In this document: in pieces, positions 1 to 10,718 of the stretch
How positions within the stretch are numbered: position 1 is the stretch's first letter
Layout: each line of letters opens with the position of its first letter
DNA from: Corbicula japonica
Lineage: Eukaryota > Mollusca > Bivalvia > Venerida > Cyrenidae
Assembly (NCBI GenBank): GCA_038501625.1
Contig: JAZAYU010000002.1
Location: 16,668,053 to 16,732,052, forward strand
Length of the DNA stretch: 64,000 bases
Direction: 5' to 3'
The notes under the pieces: generated by a model
Seen by the model: only the letters and a program-made list of their open reading frames with translations
Told to the model about the DNA's origin: nothing
Database searches by the model: none
Program-made: the position numbers and the translations under genes

Positions 1-189
1 ACGAAATACTTTTCGCAAAAGTTCTGACCAATAGAATTCACTCAAAATTTACCCAAATATTACTCAAAGATTTTTCTTTAAAAAACTCAAGAAAAATATA
101 GGACAGCTTGTTTGTTTTGGAAACAATACAAAATGTTTAAAACACGTACACATTCGCCGCAATGGCATTTTAAAATGTTTTATAGGTAA

Positions 190-394
190 CCCTTTACTCC
201 ATAAAATTTGCCTATTATCCCGCGGGCGAACAGTGTAAATCCGGATCAGCCGGCAAATACGTGTTAGGATCAGGATCTGCATTGTTCGTTGTTAGATTGA
301 TTAGGTAAGTTCTGACCAAGAAGCGATCACTGAAGATCCTGATCAGACACACGGCATAAGGTAAGATTATCTATCGTATTTATGGAGCAAAGGG
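190..394. mobile_element. piggyBac-type MITE (old copy)
   Basis: The ends read CCCTTTACTCCATA and TATGGAGCAAAGGG, inverted repeats of the same family seen intact at 59372-59615 with TTAA on both sides. Internally it has the GATCAGGATCTGCA-type inverted modules shared by all copies. It lies in intron 2 of the left STRA6-like gene. The same element lies at the equivalent place in the right gene (40904-41262), so it was present before the gene duplication. Confidence 0.7.
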
Positions 395-499
395 TTATAC
401 TTTTATTAACGTTTAATTTTATATCTAGTTCTAGCATAACAAAGGTTTTGTACATAATTGCAGCTACATATTAGCCGAGCCTTTAGAAAAACGAATTAC

Positions 500-1155
500 C
501 GATAGCAAAAGTAGATACAGATGAAATGGTGATGTTGGGACCTTGGTGATGCACTCAGGCCTGTCACTGAAAAAACAACTGTGTCGTTGTTTGGCTTTCC
601 CGAAGTAGACATAATATAAGACCATGTTATGTCATACTTTTTCGTGCACAATGTGCAACAATGCTATCCTACTTTCCCGTTCAACAATGTGAAACAATGG
701 CATGTTACTTTTTCTTGGAAGAATGTGAAACAATGTTTTTTTTTAATTTTCCGTCCACAATGTGCAACGATGTTACATTAATTTTCCTTGCGTAATGTGC
801 AACAATGCTATTTTGCTTTGTACGTGCTATGTGCAACGATGCTCTCTAAACATTATATTATACCAGCTACGTTTATCGACTATTATATTTATAGAACAAA
901 ATATTTATCCATCAATTGTTTAAATATCAGAAGTCTGGAAACGAGAACAAATTTCTAGAAACAATTCGCATCGTATTTAATTTAAATTTCTATACTCCAT
1001 TAAAGCAACTAAATAACAAAAGCAAACAGCGCTTTTATTAGTGTTGTCTAGTATTTGCTGACAAAAAATACTTACTCATCTGTTCTGTTTTCATTTTTCC
1101 TGGTTCCTGTCAATTTCTTGAATACAATATTTAATGCTTCCAAATAATCAGCCAT
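500..1155 (-). CDS. STRA6-like gene, left tandem copy, exons 1-2 (partial)
   Basis: Only the first two coding exons are in the window: 1155-1076 (80 nt) and 566-500 (67 nt); the rest lies beyond position 1. Exon 1 starts MADYLEALN and ends in phase 2 at a GTAAGT donor. Exon 2 reads DRPECITKVPTSPFHLYLLL and ends in phase 0 at GTAATT. Sizes and phases are identical to exons 1 and 2 of the complete STRA6-like gene at 42242-10719. Exon 2 differs from its partner at only two residues, whereas exon 1 has diverged strongly. By homology this would be a multipass membrane receptor or transporter for retinoid-type cargo. The missing exons prevent deciding whether the gene is intact. Confidence 0.85.
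620..845. repeat. Degenerate minisatellite in intron 1 (left gene)
   Basis: About six units of roughly 37 bp each contain a variant of TTTTCGTGCACAATGTGCAACAATG. The same array, better preserved, occupies intron 1 of the right gene at 41560-41905. It therefore predates the duplication. Confidence 0.7.
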
Positions 1156-1420
1156 CTTTAACTCATCAAAGACATTAACTAACTACTGCGTGCCATGTTA
1201 CGCTGGTTTAATTTATATTAGGTTTTGTATTTGATTGGACTCGAGTCTACATCGACGCCGGGTTGTTTACACTCCGGACACTAACACCAACGTCTAAAAT
1301 AAATATATTACAAAGTTGAAGTGTACGAGCAGGTATGTTTACCAAATCAAGAAAGATTTTAACATGTATTTCCTTAACTTTTTGGAATACATGTATATCA
1401 TAAACGAATTGAAAAAATGT
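1156..1420 (-). promoter_or_regulatory. Shared upstream region of the left STRA6-like gene
   Basis: Directly upstream of the ATG at 1155. It aligns almost gap-free with the sequence upstream of the right gene (42243-42480), including the block TTGATTGGACTCGAG at about 1230-1244 and ACACCAACGTCTAAA at about 1284. The conserved 5' UTR and core promoter probably lie here. No clear TATA box was found. The alignment could also reflect recent duplication without function. Confidence 0.45.
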
Positions 1421-2149
1421 GTCATTTCTTGCGGATTTTGAATGAACTTGTTTGCACTTATGTTAAATAATATTAAATATAACGAAAGGTATACAAAGGG
1501 AAACTATTAGTTGAGAGTGATTTACGAATAGAGACGAATGGTTACTGTTATTCGCAAAAATATGTTGGGTCGCGCAAACAATCTACGTTCTTTTCGTTAG
1601 CGATTTAAAACGCAAATATGTGGCCTAATTTGTTTTTCTCACGTCTTGTTTAACGTCCGGTAACGGCCGGATGCGGAAATGCTCTTTCGTAAAGCAACGG
1701 ACAGCATCGGAAGCGAGTGCAAGACTGCACTTCGGTTCGCATGTTTGCGTTCCGATTCGGTAACGGAAAAAACTCGCGACCCAACGCATTTTAGCTAGAA
1801 ACAGTAACCGTTCGACACCCCTCGTAAGTCATTAGCAACTAAAAGCTTCATTACGTTTGCCTTTTGATTTATTTCAAATTATGTAATAATTTTTCAAACA
1901 GTTCGTTCAATATTCGCAAGTATTGACAAATTTACCCAGTTCGCCGGGATGCGTAAATGGATTCGCCTATGTGTGAGGAGGCCCTTAACAATTTTTAAAG
2001 TTCATTCATTCACACTGTGTATATGCAGGGTGTGCCGTGTTGAAATGTGATTTTAAATTAGTTTCTTCTCAAATCGATAATAAATTCAATATAACACAAG
2101 TGTATTTAATATTTGATGAAATGCTTTATAGATCGAATAACAAGTATGT
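1421..2149. other. Non-coding upstream flank
   Basis: No supported exon. The part around 1980-2110 aligns with 42905-43200, continuing the segmental duplication. About 1540-1800 holds a locally GC-richer stretch with no recognisable gene. Confidence 0.5.
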
Positions 2150-2640
2150 GTTATATGTAATTTTCGCATAATAATAATCTAAAGGTTTTAAAGTTTTATT
2201 TGTAATACAATTTATCATACTTGATCAAGGAATACTGTCTACATATCCAAAATAATTTAAATAACAATGTTCAATGTGACGCCCATTTTGTGTGATTATG
2301 TCAGACGTCAAGTCTTTTCTTGAAAAAATTCATCGCATATAAGACCTTTTACTTTGGGGGCATCTTAAAAGATAAGATTCAGACACCTAAACCAACATCA
2401 GTGCAATAGCTAAAAATCATATTTTCCATGAGAAATTAGAAAGATAAAGCCACACTTGTGCGGATCGGCCAAAGACAACTAGAGAAAAGACTTGACGTCA
2501 CAATATCCCATAATGGACGTCACATTTGTTATAAATATTATTTTAAATACACGTACAGCATTCCTTATTCAAGTATGGTATGTTATTTATCAAACAAAAC
2601 TTTAAAACCTCTAGATTAACACAATGTGAAAATTGAATGC
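2150..2640. mobile_element. Non-autonomous element with long terminal inverted repeats
   Basis: The outer ~165 bp on each side are imperfect inverted complements: about 2150-2320 against 2475-2640. Shared blocks include AGGTTTTAAAGTTTT with its complement and GACGTCAAGTCTTTTCT at 2302 with AGAAAAGACTTGACGTC at 2481. The spacer is about 160 bp and non-coding. It is absent from the equivalent place in the right duplicate, so it inserted after the duplication. Confidence 0.65.
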
Positions 2641-2910
2641 CTATGTTTGATGATAGTAACGCTATTATTTCAAAAGCGTATCAGATATTTTGTATCACTC
2701 TGTACGCATGCACTTTAAATATCAAAGTTGATCTGTGCAAGTTTTTAATTGATATGGCAAAATTTTTATGGTTAAAAATGGAAGATGGCACGATGGTTAT
2801 CAACAGTGAAGTGTTATATATTTATATTTTTAAATATTAATATATAAATTGTTCACTGTTACATTGACTGCTGACAAGTGTTCTCTTCAAAATCGAAGCA
2901 ATGAAAAACT

Positions 2911-3000
2911 AGTATATCGAGGGTTGCATGCAAGACTGTCGTAACTCCTTCTTTATTTCAATGTAGTTACGACAGTCTTGTGTGCAACCCTCGATATACT
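2911..3000. repeat. Hairpin-forming inverted repeat
   Basis: Arms of 35 bp begin AGTATATCGAGGGTTGCATG and end at TCGATATACT, separated by about 20 bp, with one or two mismatches. Probably a small foldback element. Confidence 0.8.
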
Positions 3001-3819
3001 CCACGTCAGTAGAACGCTGCTTCTTACGGTAATTACGACCAGCAGTGACTCACCTGTAACACATTGATAAAATATGAATGACTTCATATGAAATTAAAGT
3101 TTTACTTATGACGGAATTTGAAAGTATTACTATGATCAAGATCAGTAACACGCTATGGGTTTTTGCACCCTTAAACCTATTTTCGGTTTTCGGTCTTACT
3201 TTTCTGAAAAAGTAACATTTTAGGTGTTAACATATTTTCCCATTGTCGGTAATGCAAATTTTTTCCAGTTGATATTAATGTTTCTATAAAATGTTGAGCT
3301 TTGGAAATATGACAGCAGAAAAGCCTGATAAGACAGTAAGTTAACCGAGATTGCAAGTATGTACCAGTGCTACTTCGCTATACCTTATAGTTTAAATTTT
3401 AACAATGTAAAAAAGCTACGGTAAAATTGGTAATTTTCTCTTGGCGGTCAATATATAGTCAAATATATAGCGTATATTACGGGTAATTTAAAAAAGTAAC
3501 AGAAGGAGTATTAATCTTGGGAATTAAGGTAATGTGCACAGTTGTTATACATTTGTATTTGAGTTGTATTAAATATTTGGGTATTTTTAAAATTTATTTT
3601 AACATGGTGCTAGGCAGCGTTGGAAGTAATATGCATTTCCATAACTGACTCGAGTAACTAGAATGTAGAATAAATTTCATACGATAACACACTCGATGAA
3701 TAATCGGAATGTCGAGTCTGACACATATAATTTTCAAGAAATTGACCAGTCGTAAGAATATATACAACGCGTTGGAAACATGGAATGGTCGGCGACATGT
3801 CTCGAAAGAGACCGGCTGC

Positions 3820-4556
3820 TGGTCCAAAATGAGAACCCGAGAGGTAACCGCCTTGGAACGGTCAGTGACAAATCAAATTTTCACTGGGGGTTTAAACAAG
3901 GTTCTAGGGTTCACCAACCGCATACTTGCCCCAACAGGTTCTCAAATCAACACACAAGAACAAGTTGTCTTAGTGAAATAACTGCAACCTACCATCAGCT
4001 CAACAATGTTGCATGCAAAAGCACACAAACATATAAAACATTAGAAGCTAATAGTATTGCAAAGCCAAAGGGGCGGGTACTTTATGATCTAACCGAGACC
4101 AGAGCCCCTGGAGTAAAATCAGCAAGTACACGATGACAGGGATAAAAGAAACAAATCGAGCTTCTAGGTTCTTTTCAGAAAATATTTCCCCATAAACCGT
4201 CAAAAACCCCTAAACCCCTTCCACCGTCGTGCAATCAAAGAGGTAATCATAATGATCAACTGTAGATGGGTTAATCACCAAGCCTGCAGAGCGCTGTAAA
4301 ATATCATGTTGGTCAACCTTTCTTTTTTAAATTTGCAGATCGTTTTTACGAATAACCGGAAGAAATTAACATTGCATTTTATCTTCTTAAGTTTATAAAT
4401 TAAATCTCCATAAAAAACTGACTGTGAAATACCTTGTTACAATAGTGATTTAAAACTGCACCTGTATTTTGAATTAAATCTGGGTATCGGCGCTAAACTT
4501 GCAAAAGGTTTTCCTTAATTTGTGATACCGATAACCTTTTTTTAAAAGGTTGTCTG
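3820..4556 (-). mobile_element. LINE-family 3' fragment (copy 1)
   Basis: Reads right to left as the same sequence as 17180-17890: the end of a reverse-transcriptase-type ORF (decayed), then the 3' UTR with the CAGTGxxxA stem-loop region. It interrupts sequence that is continuous in the right-hand duplicate near 44800-44910, so it inserted after the gene duplication. Confidence 0.8.
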
Positions 4557-4939
4557 TTATGTATAGATAATGAACTTGACAAACTGATAATTAAGGTCAC
4601 CATGTTATTTTTTTCAGGAGTCGCACAAACCAGTATCGATAGTGTCTGTTCCAACTGCTACCTGTTCGTTGAAATGTTACATAAAATAATTTATTGTCTA
4701 AGTATAAAACAAGAATTTTAATATATAAATTAAATGTTTATAAGGTATGCTTGTATCAATCAGGAAATCTTAAGACAAATGATAGCACAGCATCAAAAGA
4801 ATATTAAATTAAAAAGGACAATGCATAAACACATTTAAAAAGCACAACTTTCTCTTTGTGCTTTGTATAACAATACAATTATAACAGTATTTTTGAAATT
4901 TGTAAAATAAACACGATAATTTTATTTTCACATCTCACC

Positions 4940-5215
4940 ATTAGTAAAACTGTAGTGGGTGCAATTCCTTAAGGAATCAATTACAGACTTGCCAGCACAT
5001 ATATTTGATTTTTAACCAAATTTTGAATCTTGTTGAAGCTTACTAAGCATGGCAGTGTGAAGATAAAAAATTTATTTTATGCTTTTCAGTGAATTATAGA
5101 ATTTTCCCGGTGAAATAAAAGTGGTATTTCAATGTTTTCAAACAGTGGAATATCATTTTTATTTTCACTGATTTTTCACGTTGGTACCCAAACGCAAATA
5201 ACATACCAAATTAGA
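4940..5215 (-). repeat. Dispersed repeat, family shared with 13375-13498
   Basis: The block containing AGTGAAAATAAAAATGATAT on the minus strand and the following ~130 bp recurs on the plus strand at 13375-13498. Copy number and element class cannot be judged from one window. Confidence 0.6.
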
Positions 5216-5219
5216 ACGT

Positions 5220-5740
5220 TTAGATACACTATCCGAACAGCTACCGTCCTAATCAGAGCTATCACTATCAGAATCGAGCATTCCTAGTCTTGCCTGTCCC
5301 ACATTAGCTCTTAGTTTATTATCAGACCTGAAACGAATATCGATAGTTTTTTGTGATTTGCCATTAACATTTTCCACAGCCGAAGAAGAAACAAAAATAG
5401 TAAATTTTTGCCTACCCTTTAACTTCTTGATATTGTCCGTCTCCTAGATTTTCTGGCACATTTCCTCTTTGCATTTCTGCTGTAACATCAACCGATCATC
5501 TTCCTTTACCCTACGATACTCCTCAAAACCTTCAACTCCTCATCCTAATAAACTTCGCCATAATCCGAATGTTTAGGTGAAAATATAGCACTATCTGAGG
5601 CCCTGCCTCCACACGCGCCGATTTGGGAACTTCTAACAATTGCGCCGATCCCAATTTCTTTGTATCTGACTCAGTAGTAGCACTCTTGAGGCTCCGTTTA
5701 GGTTCTTTTTAGACCCTCTTTATTACGGAGTCTATAATCA
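5220..5740 (-). pseudogene. Degraded ORF next to the dispersed repeat
   Basis: The minus strand has runs of codon-like, acidic/serine-rich sequence (for example GRASDSAIFSPKHSDYGEVY) broken by several stops, ending just before the repeat at 4940-5215. It resembles a decayed transposon ORF but no family was recognised. Low certainty. Confidence 0.3.
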
Positions 5741-5974
5741 ATATTCTCCCTTTGTCTCACTGACTTCGGCGTCGTTTAAACACTAACACCAAGCGCTATT
5801 ATAATAAAAGTTCAAACATTCCATGTTGATAACAATCACGAGATTCAGCTATGTTGACCTTCATCTTCACGAAAACCCGAATCTAATGTCCAATAGACTC
5901 TCTGCTACTTATAACTATTAAAACTGCTCCCAAAACCCACCGCCCACCAGTTATGTGTCACCAGCTGGGTGTCA

Positions 5975-6573
5975 CGGGTGGCTATTTAAAGTGTTTCTTA
6001 TAGCAGTCCTAAAACATCGTTGCTCGCAGACTGAAGGAAGAAAAAATGGAGGAATCGCGCGAGAACTGCTCTGTAAAACTACAACTGTACACGATTCTTA
6101 GTACACGATTTCTTTGCGACTACACAAGCAGTAATCAAAAATCTTTGTCGGGCCTACTATATGATAGCCTATCACTTTATATTAGAGCGGTTATCGGAAA
6201 AATACTGCACATTTTGATAAAAGCATGCAACTTTGCACAATTATTTTGCATGTCAGTTTTGCATTCAAAACATGTGATCTTAGATATGGAGGCATTTGTG
6301 GAAACACCTACTTCCGGTTTTATCCAAGATGACAGCATTTATGAGTAATTACATGACCCTGATAATTATATAATGTATTATTTTAAAAACAGCTCATGTG
6401 CAGACTGTCATTCAAAGATATATTTAAATTTTTATTTTCTGTTTTGATTTCAGTTGTGTGGATAGAATGCAATCATTCATTTGACAAATGTTGTATGACC
6501 CTCTGGGTGAAACAGAATAAAGGATGCCCACTTTGTAATCAGGGCAGGGTTGTACAACTTATCGGAAAATGAG
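5975..6573 (+). CDS. Putative RING-like zinc-finger fragment gene
   Basis: An ATG at 6046 opens a 100-codon ORF (MEESRENCSV...). A TATTTAAAG motif lies about 60 bp upstream. After an AG acceptor near 6450 a second open stretch reads VWIECNHSFDKCC ... WVKQNKGCPLC, the second half of a RING-H2 finger, ending at a stop near 6571. The fifth metal ligand position is D and not H/C, and the first C-x2-C pair is not convincingly visible, so this may be a decayed or partial RING gene, possibly transposon-derived. The exon joint is not resolved. Confidence 0.35.
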
Positions 6574-7030
6574 ACATGTCTCCTAAAGAGATTTATCATT
6601 TGTTGTCCATTAGTCAGTGAATCTGAGTGTAAGTGTAAAATGTTATATTTATTTATTTGACATACTGTGTGGATATTTTGAGGTGGATAATAAACAAAAC
6701 AATGAGAAATCTACAAGAGCAAAGTTCTGTTTGTTAAAACTTGTGGTGGAAAGCACCAACAAATTATGGTCTTAAGCTGTATATAATGTCAGTGACAGCT
6801 GAAGTTAAATGTTCATTTTGCTCCATAAGCCGTGAATGCGTTTATACATGTATTTGGTGTCATTTTGTGTGTGAAACGGACATACCAGATTTTGTTTATT
6901 TCATACTTGATGAAGACTTGCTGTTAAAAAGCGTAAACAAATTTTCTTAAATCTTTTGTGCTGCTTTCTGTACAAACTGTTTATTATTTCTAGCATAACA
7001 TTTTGTGGTTTTAAATAAAATAGTAAATCA

Positions 7031-7562
7031 ATGGGTTCTAAAATGGGTTTAAGAGTTTATGAAGGTTTTTGGGAAAATCTTTTCGTAAAAGAACATAGAA
7101 GCTCTATTTGTTTCTTTTATCCCTGTCATCGTGTTCTTGTTGATTTTACTCAAGGAGCTCTGGTCACGGTTAGATCATTGAGTACCCGCCCTTTGGCTTT
7201 GCAATGCTATTAGCTTTTTATGATTTATATGTTGTGTGCTTTTGCATGCAACATAATTGAGCCGATGGGTGGGTTGGAGTTTTTTCAACAAGCAAGACAA
7301 CTTGTACTTGTTTTGTGATATAAAAACCAGGTGGTACAAGTGTGAGGTTGGTGCACCCTAGAACCTGGTTTAACCCCCAAGTGGCAATGTGATTTGCCAC
7401 TGACCGTTCCAAGGGGGTAACCCCTCGGGTTCTCATTTTTGTTTTTGGTGTCTGTTTTGAAACTGATCATTTTAAAAACCATGCTATCTCCCTCTCTCTT
7501 CCTTTTGACTGTGTGGGGAGGCTGTTTTTTTTTTGAATGTGGCAATTCCTGATATGCATTTT
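7031..7562 (+). mobile_element. LINE-family 3' fragment (copy 2)
   Basis: Homologous to 17505-18005: the short stretch beginning GGTTTAAGAGTTTATGAAGG, then the 3' UTR including AAGTGGCAA...TTGCCACTG and a TCTC-rich tail. The protein-coding part is absent. Confidence 0.8.
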
Positions 7563-8401
7563 TCACCTTAAAGTTTTCTAAAAGTTATGTTTTTCAATTT
7601 TTCTGGAATTGCGTGCACAAAAAACTACAGGTGATTTTTATGTGCACCACTCGTTTTATTGTGATGGTACGGGGTGATAGCAGTTGCTCACAAAATTTAA
7701 CAAACGCAATTTACAATCACTTAAAGCGGCATTACTTTAATTTAACCCGCTCTTGTATGAAATATTATATGTATTTGGAACTATAGGCACAAATTTGCAG
7801 CATTAGTTCGGGCTAATAAAATTTTAATTCACTAAAATAAATTTGGTCCGCGCGACTAAAAGGGAAAGTAGGATTTCCGAAACGTCACAGAAATCGAGAT
7901 CGCAATGAAGTGGTCTCTCCGTCGGTGCTAAATATAGCTCCATTATATTTAGCTTCTTAAAAGTTCGTTAACGATAATTTAACAATATCATTGAATAACC
8001 CGTCTATAAGAAAGTATTCGATCGGACCTTTTGTGTTCTGTGAGAGAGTTTATATATTGGAGTCTATATGGACAATTATGATTTTTCAGTAGTATATTCT
8101 TACTTAAGTTTAGGGCTGGGGTTTTAAAATAACATGGTTGAGAAGATTATTTATTAAATGTTCAAAGAACTTTGATTTGGTAAAAGAAATCTGATCATTC
8201 ATAACATAATTTAGTAAATAACATAGGTACTTAAAATCCTTGTAATTTTATTAACTATCTTAGTACTTAGTAGATGCTTAAAATGTGATTTTGATGCACT
8301 GTATTTTAATGCTTACTTAAATAAAAATAATTACAAAAAATACCACAATCTCTTTAACGGCAAATGCAGTTCAATAGAACTTTGCACAATACATACTATT
8401 A

Positions 8402-8620
8402 ATGTATGTTTATTTCATATATATTAAAATGGATGAAAAGGGAATTTTAAAAGCCACGTTCGAACAGTTTGCTACGCTATTTTTTCGATATACCACTTTG
8501 CATTTTTGCAGCAACAAGCACTATCGCTGCCGCGCCTTCAATGTTAAAATAGATGAAACGGGAACTTTGAAGACTCTCGACCACGACAAATATGAAACTA
8601 TTGCAGGCTCGGATTGATTG
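8402..8620 (+). other. Short ORF of unknown origin
   Basis: A 71-codon open frame with Cys/His content (LHFCSNKHYRCRAFNVK). It might be the remnant of a zinc-binding domain such as FLYWCH, but too little is present to assign it. It adjoins a dispersed repeat and is probably part of a transposon relic. Confidence 0.15.
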
Positions 8621-8684
8621 AGCCTGTTTATGGGCAGTAATGGTAATGCTTATTCCTGCCCACACCGCTTAGCCCCGGGTTGAG

Positions 8685-9045
8685 CGCAACTCAATATTTA
8701 CACCAATTAACAGTACAATTTAGATCCATCCCAAACGATGGAGTGCATATGACGGTGAACGTGTAACCTTCAATGCGGTATTTTCAGATAAAACCCATTC
8801 CATGTTCAGCGGCGTATGGTCCCCAGTTAAAAGAATGGGTTTGCCCTAAACGAAAAAACAATGAGCGGAACTTAACAGAATAGAATTTCGACAGGGGTTC
8901 TTAGAATATAAATCCTGCATATCACAGACCACGCCAAAGGCAAAATTTTAAAAGCAGGAAGTATATCTTTAGGGGTGATTGAACAATATCCAAATTTATA
9001 TAAATTGCTGGGATATTGAAACCACGCATCTTTAAACTGGCCGAA
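8685..9045. repeat. Direct repeat copy A (~350 bp)
   Basis: Nearly collinear with 9660-10012: both contain CAGTACAATTT, GATCCATCCCAAAC, TTCCATGTT and GGTGATTGAACAATATCC in the same order. A partial third copy lies at 13500-13606. Family unknown. Confidence 0.75.
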
Positions 9046-9119
9046 ATATTTAAAACAAAAAGTAAATTTAGAAGTACTATAAACGCTACTGTGATAGCTT
9101 AAATCGCTCCTACGCGCCT

Positions 9120-9540
9120 GTATACATAATGGTTTAACTACTGCACACCACGAGGCAGAACTTCTGCAGGAAATTATATCAGCACTGAAAGGAAAGAATT
9201 TAACTGCACATAAAGATGTACACTACTGCACATTTAGATGTAACCAATGCACAGAATGATGCTCAGCCGGCAACTGCACGTAATAGTGCAACAACTGGAT
9301 ATAAAGATGTACCTACTGCACAATATGATGTTACTACTTTACAGTGTAACTACCGCACACCATGTAATTACTGCAAGAAATGACTTTTTACAACACATCA
9401 TTGTGTTATTATTGCACATTAAATTATGTTACTACAGCAGGTAATAGAACAAATTCTGCACATAAAGATGAACTATTGCACCGAATGATGTCTCAAAATT
9501 TCTTTTGCACATTATCAAAGAGTTACTATTACACACAAAA
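9120..9540. repeat. Degenerate ~20-bp minisatellite
   Basis: More than a dozen loosely conserved units around TACTGCACATAAAGATGTA occur between the two ~350-bp direct repeats. The short ORF at 9247-9444 is a by-product of the repeat. Confidence 0.6.
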
Positions 9541-9659
9541 ATGTAATTTCTAACCGTAATGATTCTTTCCAAATCTTGCCATAAACTTTTGTATTGCACT
9601 TTGAATATACGATTTTTTTCAAAAGACTTGTGTAATCAGAAATAGATGAAAAGGGAACT

Positions 9660-10012
9660 TAGACTTTACACCAATAAACAGTACAATTTTGATCCATCCC
9701 AAACCATGGTATGCATATGGCGGTGAACATGGAACCTTCAATGCAATATTTTCCAGATTAATACCATTCCATGTTTAGCGGCATATGGTCTCCAGATAAA
9801 ATAATGTGTTTGCCCTAAACGAGAAAACAATGGGCGGAACTAAACAGAATAGAATTTTGAGAGGGGATCTTAGAATATAAATCCTGCATATCACAGATAA
9901 CGCCAAAGGTAAAATTTAAAAAAAGCAGGAAGTATATCCCTGGGGGTGATTGAACAATATCCAAATTTATATTTGCTGGGATATTGAAACCACCCATATT
10001 TAAACTGGCAGA
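9660..10012. repeat. Direct repeat copy B (~350 bp)
   Basis: See 8685-9045. The copy is about 85-90% similar by eye, with a few small indels. Confidence 0.75.
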
Positions 10013-10587
10013 AAAGAGTTGAAATGTTTTTTTTTCTCAGTGTCTTTAATTAAAATGATATAACATCATCTCTAACTGAAAAATATAAAAGCTAAACAAT
10101 ATTTTTTTAAATAGATCTCGAAAAACTCACTTAAATAAAAACAGAGCACCCGTATGTATTTAAAATTTCACCGGTCTAGTACGATTATGCAATATTTAAT
10201 TTTTCAATAAAGGTGAAGGTATGGGTTTATAGACTGAAATCACTGTGTTCAACCGACTTTCACATATTACACCCTCTCCCGATCACTAGATAAGTCGTTA
10301 ACAGTAAACACATGGAAGAAAGATGTAAGAAAAGACCGTTCTTTTGTCCAATAAATAACAATCTTGATTCTGACACAATTCAAATGATGCACCAACTATC
10401 TAATACTAAATGGATTATCATTTCAGTATTTTAGGTAAAATGCAAAACTGTACAAACAAAACGTGTAGATTTGTTTTAGCAAAAATCTTGCTGAATCATG
10501 AGAATGCAGAATGTTGTGCTCATTGCCTTTTAACGATTTTTTTTCATTTATTAATATATTTCATAGTTTGAAAGATTTTTTTTAATT

Positions 10588-10593
10588 TTTATT
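10588..10593 (-). terminator. Candidate polyadenylation signal of the STRA6-like gene
   Basis: TTTATT on the plus strand gives AATAAA on the minus strand, about 125 nt beyond the stop codon at 10719. Such hexamers are common in AT-rich DNA. The stretch 10013-10718 shows nothing else. Confidence 0.35.
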
Positions 10594-10718
10594 TAAAAAT
10601 TTATTATATCAACCTCTGAACTTTTCACGATTTGTAACGATCATATTCGAAGAACTTTTTACATCAATAATTCAAATTAAAATCTATCCTTGTGCTTTTA
10701 TGGAGTTCACCAAGTGCC

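Noticed and set aside
3709..4136. Overlapping plus ORFs of 90 and 118 codons
   Set aside because: They are antisense shadows of the LINE 3' UTR; equivalent shadow ORFs appear in other copies.
9100..9540. CRISPR-like spaced repeats
   Set aside because: Units are degenerate and unspaced, and the genome is animal; it is a minisatellite.
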